Made by a program: the position numbers and the translations under genes
In this document: in pieces, positions 1 through 6,127 of the stretch
Layout of the letters: each line of letters starts with the position of its first letter
How positions within the stretch are numbered: the stretch's first letter is position 1
Origin: HGM13006 sp963650135
GTDB lineage: Bacteria > Bacillota > Clostridia > Oscillospirales > Oscillospiraceae
DNA length: 10,906 nucleotides
Direction: 5' to 3'
NCBI GenBank assembly: GCA_963650135.1
Contig: CAVJLG010000029.1
Span: forward strand, 1 to 10,906
The notes under the pieces: generated by a model
Told to the model about the DNA's origin: nothing
Database searches by the model: none
Seen by the model: the letters and a program-made list of their open reading frames with translations, nothing else

Positions 1-96
1 TTCGCAGGCATACTTTGTGTATGTCAAGAAAAAATAACGCATTTCCGGCGGAAAGGATCGGATGAAGACCAGCGACACATTTATGTGGTGTTGCCG

Positions 97-342
97 AATA
101 AAGAACAAGCGATGAATGGGAATAGTAGCTGTTTTGTGTCTTTTAGAGAGAAGATGGTTGGTGCAAATCTTCAGCAGGCAGACAGCAAAGGCCCCCATGA
201 GCTGCGGTCCGAACAGGTTTTGCTCAGTAGGCGCCGCCGGTCAGCCTCCGTTACAGGCGCCAAGTGCGGATCAATGATCCGAATTTAGGTGGTACCACGG
301 ACATTGTTCGCCCTAAGCATTTGCTTGGGGCGATTTTATTTT
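97..342 (+). promoter_or_regulatory. Glycine-specific T-box riboswitch leader of glyS
   Basis: This leader senses uncharged tRNA-Gly in the nascent mRNA and decides between termination and read-through into glyS. Visible elements in order: a GATGAATGGGAATAGTA-type stem I base (111-127); an AGAGAG bulge (145-150); the distal GGTGCAA loop enclosed by AAGAT/ATCTT (151-171); a GGC specifier codon (190-192) in GGCCCCCATGAG; an inverted GGCGCC pair (230-235, 256-261) enclosing CCGTTA (248-253); a perfect hairpin CGGATC-AAT-GATCCG (267-281); and the T-box core AGGTGGTACCACGG (287-300). TAGG at 286-289 can pair with CCTA at 312-315, the 5' arm of the terminator, which would form the antiterminator. 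The layout matches the T-box family, and a GGC specifier agrees with the glycyl-tRNA synthetase downstream. The 5' boundary and the stem I pairing are approximate. I found no convincing promoter in bases 1-96. Confidence 0.9.
309..342 (+). terminator. T-box regulated intrinsic terminator
   Basis: CGCCCTAAGC (309-318) pairs with GCTTGGGGCG (323-332) over ten positions with one T-G wobble, around the loop ATTT. It is followed by the T-rich run ATTTTATTTT. Its 5' arm overlaps the segment that can pair with the T-box core, so it is the conditional terminator of the riboswitch. Confidence 0.9.
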
Positions 343-399
343 GGCAGTACAGCACACCTGCAACGTATTGCCGCAGGTCACATGAAAGGAGATTTTCCC

Positions 400-1830
400 A
401 TGAAAAACACCGAAAAGACCATGGACAAAATTGTTGCACTCTGCAAAAACCGGGGCTTTGTCTTCCCCGGCAGCGAGATCTATGGCGGCCTTGCCAACAC
501 CTGGGACTACGGTCCTTTGGGCGCTGAGCTGAAGAACAACATCAAGCGCGCCTGGTGGAAGAAGTTCGTCCAGGAGAACCCCTACAATGTGGGTCTGGAC
601 GCCGCCATCCTCATGAACCCCCAGACCTGGGTTGCTTCCGGTCACTTAGGCGGCTTCTCCGATCCTCTGATGGACTGCCGCGAGTGTCATGAGCGCTTCC
701 GCGCCGATAAGCTCATCGAGGACTGGACCCAGGAGAACGGCGTCACCCTGGACAAGCCCATCGACGCTTTCTCTCAGGCCGAGATGAAGGATTATATTGA
801 GGAGCACAACATTCCCTGCCCCACCTGCGGCAAGCACAACTTCACCGATATCCGTCAGTTCAACCTGATGTTCAAGACCTTCCAGGGCGTTACCGAGGAT
901 GCAAAGAACACCGTATATCTCCGTCCCGAAACCGCCCAGGGCATTTTCGTAAACTTCGTCAACGTGCAGCGCACCACCCGGAAGAAGCTGCCCTTCGGCA
1001 TCGGCCAGATCGGTAAGTCCTTCCGGAACGAGATCACCCCCGGCAACTTCATCTTCCGTGTCCGCGAGTTTGAGCAGATGGAGCTGGAGTTCTTCTGCGA
1101 GCCCGGCACCGATCTGGAGTGGTTCAACTACTGGCGCAGCTTCTGCAAGGAATGGCTGCTGTCCCTGGGCATGACCGAAGAAAACCTGCGGCTCCGTGAC
1201 CACGATCCCGAGGAGCTGTGCTTCTACTCCAAGGCAACCACCGATTTCGAGTATCTCTTCCCCTTCGGCTGGGGCGAGCTGTGGGGCGTGGCAGACCGTA
1301 CCGATTACGACCTGACCCAGCACCAGAACACCTCCGGCAGAGATCTCACCTATTACGATCAGGAGAAGAACACCCGTTATATTCCCTATGTTATCGAACC
1401 TTCTCTGGGCGTAGAGCGTTCCGTGCTGGCCTTCCTGGTAAATTCCTACGACGAGGAAGTGGTCGGTCAGGACAAGAAGGGCAACGACGATGTCCGCGTG
1501 GTCATGCACTTCCATCCCGCTCTGGCCCCCTTCAAGTGCGCCGTACTGCCCCTGTCCAAGAAGCTGGGCGATAAGGCCACTGAGATTTATAATGAGCTGT
1601 CCAAGCAGTTCATGTGCGATTATGACGAGACGGGCTCCATCGGCAAGCGCTACCGCCGGGAAGACGAGATCGGCACCCCCTTCTGCATCACCGTAGACTT
1701 CCAGACCGTGGGCGACGAGAACACCCCCGCCGACAACTGCGTCACCGTCCGTGACCGCGACACCATGGAGCAGGTGCGTATGCCCATCGACCAGGTTGCC
1801 GCTTATATCGCAGAACGAATTAAATTCTAA
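400..1830 (+). CDS. glyS: Glycyl-tRNA synthetase, single-chain homodimeric (alpha2) type
   Basis: Charges tRNA-Gly with glycine using ATP in the cytoplasm. The 476-residue product is a class II synthetase of the eukaryote/archaeal-like single-chain type, not the alpha2beta2 type. Seen: an N-terminal YGGLANTWDYGPLG block (about 28-40); an insertion with two CxxC pairs (C93/C96 and C140/C143), probably a zinc ribbon; motif 2 beginning FRNE (208-211) and running into a REFEQMELEFF block; motif 3 GVER (337-340); and a C-terminal anticodon-binding domain starting near LAPFKCAVLPLSKK. The ATG at 400 follows AAAGGAGA (386-393) at good spacing. The reading frame is open further upstream, but that part lies inside the T-box and terminator, so it is not used. 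Expression is likely controlled by the T-box. No terminator separates it from the transketolase genes. Confidence 0.96.
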   Translation: MKNTEKTMDKIVALCKNRGFVFPGSEIYGGLANTWDYGPLGAELKNNIKRAWWKKFVQENPYNVGLDAAILMNPQTWVASGHLGGFSDPLMDCRECHERFRADKLIEDWTQENGVTLDKPIDAFSQAEMKDYIEEHNIPCPTCGKHNFTDIRQFNLMFKTFQGVTEDAKNTVYLRPETAQGIFVNFVNVQRTTRKKLPFGIGQIGKSFRNEITPGNFIFRVREFEQMELEFFCEPGTDLEWFNYWRSFCKEWLLSLGMTEENLRLRDHDPEELCFYSKATTDFEYLFPFGWGELWGVADRTDYDLTQHQNTSGRDLTYYDQEKNTRYIPYVIEPSLGVERSVLAFLVNSYDEEVVGQDKKGNDDVRVVMHFHPALAPFKCAVLPLSKKLGDKATEIYNELSKQFMCDYDETGSIGKRYRREDEIGTPFCITVDFQTVGDENTPADNCVTVRDRDTMEQVRMPIDQVAAYIAERIKF

Positions 1831-1872
1831 GGCAATACCGCTTTCGGTAATCCATTTGAAAGAGAGGATATT

Positions 1873-2715
1873 ATGGATCAGAATCATAAGATGGCACTGG
1901 CTACCGCAACCCGTGCCCGGCTGCTGGCACTGCAATGTGTCTATGAGGCAGCCTCCGGACATCCCGGCGGCTCTATGAGCTGCATGGACCTGCTGACCGT
2001 GCTGTATTTCGGCGTGATGCGCATCGATCCCGACGCGCCCCATGCCCCCAACCGTGACCGCTTCGTGCTGTCCAAGGGTCACTGCACCCCCGCACTGTAT
2101 TCCGTGCTGGCGCTCCGGGGCTTCTTCCCCGTGGACGACCTCCACAAGTTCCGCTCCATCGACGACCACTATTCCGGCCACCCGGATATGGTCCATGTTA
2201 AGGGCGTTGATATGTCCACCGGCTCTCTGGGCCAGGGCATCTCCGCAGCCGTTGGCATGGCGCTGGCAGGCAAGATGGATGACAAGACCTATCGCGTTTA
2301 CACCATCCTGGGCGATGGTGAAATTGAAGAGGGCCAGACCTGGGAGGCAGCCATGTCCGCCGCCAAGTATCATCTGGACAACCTCTGTGCCATTGTGGAC
2401 GTAAACGGTCTGCAAATCGACGGCAAAACCGCCGACGTTATGCCCTCCGAGCCCCTGGATAAGAAGTACGAGGCCTTTGGCTGGCATGTCATCAAGATTG
2501 ACGGCCACGACTTTGACCAGATCAACGCTGCCTTCAAGGAGGCCCAAGAGACCAAGGGCCGGCCTACCGTCATTCTCGCCAAGACCGTAAAGGGCAAGGG
2601 TATCTCCTACATGGAGAACAATGCTGGCTGGCACGGTAAGGCCCCCAACGATGAGCAGTATGCCCAGGGCGTTGCCGAGCTCACCGCAATCCTGAACGAA
2701 CTGGAGGAGGCGTAA
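1873..2715 (+). CDS. Transketolase, N-terminal (TPP-binding) subunit
   Basis: First half of a split transketolase, which moves two-carbon ketol units between sugar phosphates in the non-oxidative pentose phosphate pathway. The 280-residue protein has the GHPGG motif (29-33, with His30), SKGH (67-70) and the thiamine-diphosphate motif GDG (147-149) followed by DVN (176-178). It stops where the pyrimidine-binding domain of full-length transketolases would begin, and that part is the next gene. The ATG at 1873 follows AGAGAGGA. The 42-bp gap after glyS holds only a short hairpin (TACCG/CGGTA, 1836-1849) without a T-run, so read-through is expected. Substrate could differ from the classical enzyme, since split transketolases also act on branched pentose phosphates, but nothing here points to that. 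Confidence 0.92.
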   Translation: MDQNHKMALATATRARLLALQCVYEAASGHPGGSMSCMDLLTVLYFGVMRIDPDAPHAPNRDRFVLSKGHCTPALYSVLALRGFFPVDDLHKFRSIDDHYSGHPDMVHVKGVDMSTGSLGQGISAAVGMALAGKMDDKTYRVYTILGDGEIEEGQTWEAAMSAAKYHLDNLCAIVDVNGLQIDGKTADVMPSEPLDKKYEAFGWHVIKIDGHDFDQINAAFKEAQETKGRPTVILAKTVKGKGISYMENNAGWHGKAPNDEQYAQGVAELTAILNELEEA

Positions 2716-2717
2716 CC

Positions 2718-3659
2718 ATGAAAATTGCAACTCGTGCCGCATACGGCGAGGCTCTGACAGAGCTTGCCGAGGCTTATCCGCAGCTGGTGGTGCTGGACGC
2801 CGATCTGTCCGGCTCTACCATGACCAAAACCTTTGCCGCAAAGTATCCCGATCAGTTCTTCGACATGGGCATCGCCGAGGGCAACATGGCTGGCGTTGCT
2901 GCCGGTCTTGCCACCTGCGGTAAGATTCCCTTTATCAACTCCTTTGCCATGTTCTCCGCAGGCCGTGCCTGGGAGCAGGTCCGCAACTCCATCGCCTATC
3001 CCGGTCTGAACGTGAAGGTCATCGGCTCTCATGGCGGCCTCAGCGTGGGCGAGGACGGCGCGACCCATCAGTGCATCGAGGACTATGCCATTATGCGCGC
3101 CATCCCCGGCATGCTGGTGCTGTCCCCCTGCGACGGCCCCGAGATGAAGCTGGCCGTCAAGGCACTGCTGGATTACCAGGGCCCCGCCTACATGCGTCTG
3201 GGCCGCCTGGCTGTGGAGTCCGTCACCGACACCATCCCCGGCTACACCTTTGAGCTGGGCAAGGGCAGCATGCTCCGGGACGGCACCGACGCCACCGTGA
3301 TCGCCACCGGCATGATGGTGCAGTGCGCTTACGAAGCCGCCGAAACGCTGGCCGCCGAGGGCATCTCTCTGCGGGTCATCGATATGCACACCATTAAGCC
3401 CATCGACAAGGAGATTGTGCTGAAGGCCGCACAGGAAACCGGCTGCATCATCACATCCGAAGAGGCAAATATCATCGGCGGTCTTGGCTCCGCCGTGGCT
3501 GAGGTTGTCGCTGAGGGCTGCCCGGTTCCCGTGGTTCGTCATGGCGTCAACGATGAATTTGGCCGTTCCGGCAAGGCCCAGGCTGTACTGGATGCTTACA
3601 ACCTCAACGCTCAGGGCATCGCCGAGAAGGTTCGCTATGCTCTGACCCTGAAAAAGTAA
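2718..3659 (+). CDS. Transketolase, C-terminal (pyrimidine-binding) subunit
   Basis: Second half of the split transketolase, 313 residues. It carries the pyrimidine-binding domain with the AEGNM block, whose Glu54 is the expected TPP-activating glutamate, then a SHGGLSVGEDGATHQ block typical of transketolase and deoxyxylulose-phosphate synthase C-halves, and a C-terminal transketolase-C domain (about 190-313). It starts two bases after the stop of the N-terminal subunit gene, with its ribosome site (GGAGGCG) inside the end of that gene, so the two are translationally linked, as expected for subunits made in equal amounts. The split and the order N then C are common in Firmicutes and archaea. 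No active-site defect is evident. Confidence 0.92.
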   Translation: MKIATRAAYGEALTELAEAYPQLVVLDADLSGSTMTKTFAAKYPDQFFDMGIAEGNMAGVAAGLATCGKIPFINSFAMFSAGRAWEQVRNSIAYPGLNVKVIGSHGGLSVGEDGATHQCIEDYAIMRAIPGMLVLSPCDGPEMKLAVKALLDYQGPAYMRLGRLAVESVTDTIPGYTFELGKGSMLRDGTDATVIATGMMVQCAYEAAETLAAEGISLRVIDMHTIKPIDKEIVLKAAQETGCIITSEEANIIGGLGSAVAEVVAEGCPVPVVRHGVNDEFGRSGKAQAVLDAYNLNAQGIAEKVRYALTLKK

Positions 3660-4373
3660 ATGGATACTGCATCTATGAAGCAGGCGCTGGCATCCGGGCT
3701 TCCCCAATTGGAGCGGAAGCTCACGGATGCACAGCTGGATACGTTTTGTGCCTTTGGCTCGGCGCTGGTGGAAAAGAATCAGGTGATGAATCTCACCGCC
3801 ATTACCGAGCCGGAGCAGGTGGCGCGGCTTCACTTTCTCGACTGTATCGCATTGCTGGGCGCTGCGAATTTCTACGGCAAGTCTGTGATTGACGTAGGCT
3901 GCGGCGCCGGCTTCCCCGGTGTGCCCCTGAAAATTGCGGAGCCCTCCATTCAGCTGACCCTGCTGGACAGTCTGAAAAAACGCATGGACTGGCTGAGCGC
4001 CACCCTGCCGGACTTGGGCATTGAGGCCCAGTGCGTCGCCGCAAGAGCCGAGGAATACGCCCTGGAGCATCGGGAAGCTTATGACATTGCCGTATCCCGT
4101 GCCGTGGCGCGGCTGACCATGCTCGCCGAGCTGTGCCTTCCGCTGGTGCGGGTTGGCGGTCATTTCGTTGCCATGAAGTCCGCAGACAGCGACGAAGAGC
4201 TCTCCCAGGCCGCTCGTGCCATTGCAACCCTGGGCGGAAAGGTCACCCGGATTTGGGACTATGCCGTTCCCGGCACCGATGCGGTCCATCGCGCCGTGGT
4301 GATTACCAAGGTAAAGGCCACGCCGAAGCCCTATCCTCGCCGCTTTGCAAAGATTAAGCAGCAGCCGCTTTAA
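3660..4373 (+). CDS. rsmG: 16S rRNA (guanine-527-N7)-methyltransferase RsmG (GidB)
   Basis: Methylates N7 of G527 in 16S rRNA using S-adenosylmethionine; loss of this modification gives low-level streptomycin resistance in several bacteria. The 237-residue product shows an N-terminal helical part with KNQVMNLTAIT (about 39-49), the SAM-binding VIDVGCGAGFPG motif (76-87) and the LLDSLKKRMDWL segment that follows in RsmG proteins. The ATG directly follows the TAA of the transketolase gene (TAAATG) and has no strong ribosome site, which suggests translational coupling. A second ATG at 3675 is possible. Elsewhere rsmG often sits next to gidA and parA/parB; here the next gene is a MinD-like ATPase behind a terminator and a new promoter. 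Confidence 0.94.
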   Translation: MDTASMKQALASGLPQLERKLTDAQLDTFCAFGSALVEKNQVMNLTAITEPEQVARLHFLDCIALLGAANFYGKSVIDVGCGAGFPGVPLKIAEPSIQLTLLDSLKKRMDWLSATLPDLGIEAQCVAARAEEYALEHREAYDIAVSRAVARLTMLAELCLPLVRVGGHFVAMKSADSDEELSQAARAIATLGGKVTRIWDYAVPGTDAVHRAVVITKVKATPKPYPRRFAKIKQQPL

Positions 4374-4384
4374 CCATTCTCCCC

Positions 4385-4417
4385 AAGCCGCAGGCAGTCT
4401 ACTGTCTGCGGCTTTTT
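4385..4417 (+). terminator. Intrinsic terminator after rsmG
   Basis: AAGCCGCAGGCAG (4385-4397) pairs with CTGTCTGCGGCTT (4402-4414) with one G-T wobble and a TCTA loop, ending in five Ts. It closes the T-box/glyS/transketolase/rsmG unit. The 4418-4513 stretch after it holds no gene that I can see. Confidence 0.9.
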
Positions 4418-4513
4418 GCGATAAAAGCCCCGGAAGCTGCATATAGTAGGGGTAGCTCGGCTTCCATTCCGCACATTTTGCTGCAAAAGTTGTCTCCACG
4501 GAAAAGAATCCTG

Positions 4514-4542
4514 TTGAAATTTGCTGAATGACTGGTTATAAT
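4514..4542 (+). promoter_or_regulatory. Sigma-A-type promoter of the minD-like gene
   Basis: TTGAAA (4514-4519) and TATAAT (4537-4542) are separated by 17 bp. That is a full consensus -10 and five of six -35 matches, 33 bp upstream of the start codon. Transcription would start near 4549-4550. Confidence 0.85.
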
Positions 4543-4574
4543 GTTATCAAGTGACTGCGAAAGGAGATCTGTCC

Positions 4575-5318
4575 ATGGGCGAAGTATTAGTGGTAACCTC
4601 CGGCAAAGGCGGCACCGGTAAAACCACCCTTTGTGCCGGACTTGCCTCCTGTCTTGCCGCTATGGGGCAGCGGGTGCTTGCCATCGACTGCGATATCGGT
4701 CTGAGCAACCTGGACATTGCCCTGGGCATGACCGACTGCGCCACGGTGAGCTTTCTGGACGTAATGATGGAGAATCAATACCTCTCCGATGCACCGGAGC
4801 ACCCTGTAATTCCCGGGCTCCAGTTGCTCACAGCGCCCAGTAAAACCCGCGCCGGTCTGGTGGACGATATTATCTTTGGTCGGCTCATTGAAGAAGCCGC
4901 AGAAAGCTATGATTGGGTTCTGCTGGACGCGCCTGCCGGTATTGGCTTTGGGTTTGATTTGGCTGCGGCCTTTGCCACCCGGGCGATTATTGTTTCCACC
5001 CCAGACGCTGCGGCCCTGCGTGATGGGCAGCACACCGCGTCCCTGCTGGTGGAAAAGGGCATTTCCCCCATTGAGCTGGTGGTCAATCGTGTCTCCCGGC
5101 ATCTTTTGGGCTCGCTTCGCTCCAATGTAGACGATATTATGGACTCCATTGGACTGCCGCTGCTGGGCCTGATTCCTGAAGACCAAGCAGTCCCCGTTGC
5201 CGCATCCCACGGCAGCGCGCTGGTACTCCGCAGCCGAAAAGGCGCAGCGGTTGCCTGCCTCCATATCAGCCGTCGATTGATGGGCATGGAGGCTCCTCTG
5301 ATGCATATGCACTTTTAA
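4575..5318 (+). CDS. minD: MinD-like deviant Walker A ATPase
   Basis: ParA/MinD-family ATPase of 247 residues that would act at the membrane in division-site or cargo positioning. Numbering matches E. coli MinD at the N-terminus: SGKGGTGKTT (9-18) with signature Lys11 and Lys16, then IDCDIGLSNLD (37-47) with Asp38 and Asp40, and a Walker B region LLDAPAGIG. The start at 4575 is preceded by AAAGGAGA; the eight upstream codons lie in the leader. Differences: Arg44 of E. coli MinD is Ser here, Glu in the SPAGIE motif is Gly, and the tail (RRLMGMEAPLMHMHF) is not an obvious MinD membrane-targeting helix. No minC or minE is nearby; the next gene is a methylglyoxal-synthase-like protein. It could be a MinD paralogue or FlhG-like protein rather than the division-site MinD. 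Confidence 0.8.
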   Translation: MGEVLVVTSGKGGTGKTTLCAGLASCLAAMGQRVLAIDCDIGLSNLDIALGMTDCATVSFLDVMMENQYLSDAPEHPVIPGLQLLTAPSKTRAGLVDDIIFGRLIEEAAESYDWVLLDAPAGIGFGFDLAAAFATRAIIVSTPDAAALRDGQHTASLLVEKGISPIELVVNRVSRHLLGSLRSNVDDIMDSIGLPLLGLIPEDQAVPVAASHGSALVLRSRKGAAVACLHISRRLMGMEAPLMHMHF

Positions 5319-5348
5319 CGGATTCAATCTGAGCTGGAGGCGATAGAT

Positions 5349-5771
5349 ATGAACATTGCAATCATGGCACACGACAAAAAGAAGGAACTGATGGTACAGT
5401 TCTGTATTGCCTATAAGGGCATTCTGGCAAAGCATTCTCTCTCCGCCACCAACACCACAGGACGGCTGGTATCTGAGGCCACGGGCCTCCCCATTACCCT
5501 CTATCTGTCCCGTGCTCAGGGCGGTCAGCAGCAGGTCGGCGCGCGCATTGCCTATAATGAAATCGATCTGGTGCTGTTCTTCACCGATCCCGGCTGCAAC
5601 GATCCCATCCAAGAGCAGAATCTGCTGCAAATTGAGCGTCTTTGCGACATGCATAACGTCCCCTTTGCCACAAACCTGGCCACCGCCGAAATGCTGACCT
5701 TGGGTCTTGCACGGGGCGACCTTGACTGGCGCGAGGGAAACGGAAAGTCCGCTCCCCTTTATGAATTTTAA
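5349..5771 (+). CDS. Methylglyoxal synthase-like (MGS-fold) protein with altered active site
   Basis: The 140-residue product clearly belongs to the methylglyoxal synthase family, whose members convert dihydroxyacetone phosphate to methylglyoxal and phosphate. It keeps the AHDKKK start, ATNTTGRLVSEATGL phosphate-loop region, GARIAYNEIDLVLFF core and ATNLATAEML end. By hand alignment to E. coli MgsA, Asp20, Lys23, Thr45, Thr47, Thr48, Ser65 and Asp91 are kept (D9, K12, T34, T36, T37, S54, D80). However Gly66, Asp71, His98 and Asp101 become R55, Q60, I87 and Q90; the last two depend on a one-residue gap. Asp71, His98 and Asp101 are catalytic in characterised enzymes, so normal activity is doubtful. 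It may be a phosphate-ligand sensor or a different lyase. It lies 30 bp after the minD-like gene with its own site (CTGGAGGCG), and probably shares that promoter. Confidence 0.85.
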   Translation: MNIAIMAHDKKKELMVQFCIAYKGILAKHSLSATNTTGRLVSEATGLPITLYLSRAQGGQQQVGARIAYNEIDLVLFFTDPGCNDPIQEQNLLQIERLCDMHNVPFATNLATAEMLTLGLARGDLDWREGNGKSAPLYEF

Positions 5772-5777
5772 CAGACA

Positions 5778-5806
5778 AAAAGCGTCGGACATTCTCCGGC
5801 GCTTTT
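5778..5806 (+). terminator. Intrinsic terminator after the MGS-like gene
   Basis: AAAAGCGTCGG (5778-5788) pairs with CCGGCGCTTTT (5796-5806) around ACATTCT, with one wobble. The A-run and T-run flanks could let it act in both directions. It ends 15 bp before the preferred start of the next gene, so some read-through or an unseen promoter must feed that gene. Confidence 0.75.
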
Positions 5807-5821
5807 CTTATGAGGTATTTC

Positions 5822-6079
5822 ATGTATTATGTCTATATGCTCTCCTGCGGCGACGGCTCCCTGTATACCGGAATTGCAGCAGATGTGGAAAAGCGGCTCC
5901 GGCAGCACCAGTCCGGCACAGGCGCCAAATATACCCGCAGCCACTTGCCCGTTACCCTGGTCTACCAGGAATGCCTGCCGGATAAATCCGACGCCCTCCG
6001 CCGGGAATACGCCATTAAGCAGCTGCCCCGGGCAAAAAAGCTCCAGCTGGTGGAGGCCTATCAGCGCACACTGACATAA
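5822..6079 (+). CDS. GIY-YIG domain protein, UPF0213 family
   Basis: An 85-residue single-domain GIY-YIG endonuclease-superfamily protein. Seen: YVY (residues 3-5 region) and YTG standing for GIY and YIG, an Arg in KRLRQH for the catalytic arginine, the QHQSGTGAKYT segment typical of the small UPF0213/YhbQ group, and a Glu in RREYAIKQL at the position of the metal-binding glutamate. E. coli YhbQ-like members have been linked to DNA cleavage, but the cellular role is poorly known. The ATG at 5822 is chosen because family members begin just before YVY and because ATGAGGT gives an AGG six bases upstream. An in-frame ATG at 5810 would put its ribosome site in the terminator stem. No clear promoter of its own is visible. 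Confidence 0.85.
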   Translation: MYYVYMLSCGDGSLYTGIAADVEKRLRQHQSGTGAKYTRSHLPVTLVYQECLPDKSDALRREYAIKQLPRAKKLQLVEAYQRTLT

Positions 6080-6089
6080 CCTATAACAT

Positions 6090-6120
6090 TCCCCCGCAGT
6101 CCTCACAGAACTGCGGGGGA
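6090..6120. terminator. Strong hairpin terminator between convergent genes
   Basis: TCCCCCGCAGT (6090-6100) and ACTGCGGGGGA (6110-6120) form an 11-bp perfect stem with a nine-base loop, followed by ATTCGTTTTTA on the + strand. It ends transcription of the GIY-YIG gene. On the minus strand it lies 8 bp past the stop of the lectin-like gene but has a poor T-run, so termination there is less certain. Confidence 0.85.
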
Positions 6121-6127
6121 TTCGTTT

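Noticed and set aside
76..87. Small inverted repeat CACAT/ATGTG ahead of the T-box
   Set aside because: Five-base stem with a two-base loop and no T-run; no function can be supported.
85..439. Short open frames in the leader before glyS
   Set aside because: They overlap the T-box and its terminator, lack ribosome sites and encode no recognisable protein.
1836..1849. Hairpin TACCG/CGGTA between glyS and the transketolase gene as a terminator
   Set aside because: Only five pairs and no following T-run.
646..2742. A 698-codon open frame on the minus strand opposite glyS and the transketolase gene
   Set aside because: It lies wholly antisense to two well-recognised genes, its translation has no recognisable domain, and long antisense frames are expected in GC-rich codon-biased genes.
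2607..4499. A 630-codon minus-strand open frame opposite the transketolase C-half and rsmG
   Set aside because: Antisense shadow of recognised genes, crossing the rsmG terminator; no domain or ribosome site.
4587..5792. A 401-codon minus-strand open frame opposite the minD-like and MGS-like genes
   Set aside because: Antisense shadow with low-complexity translation and no motif.
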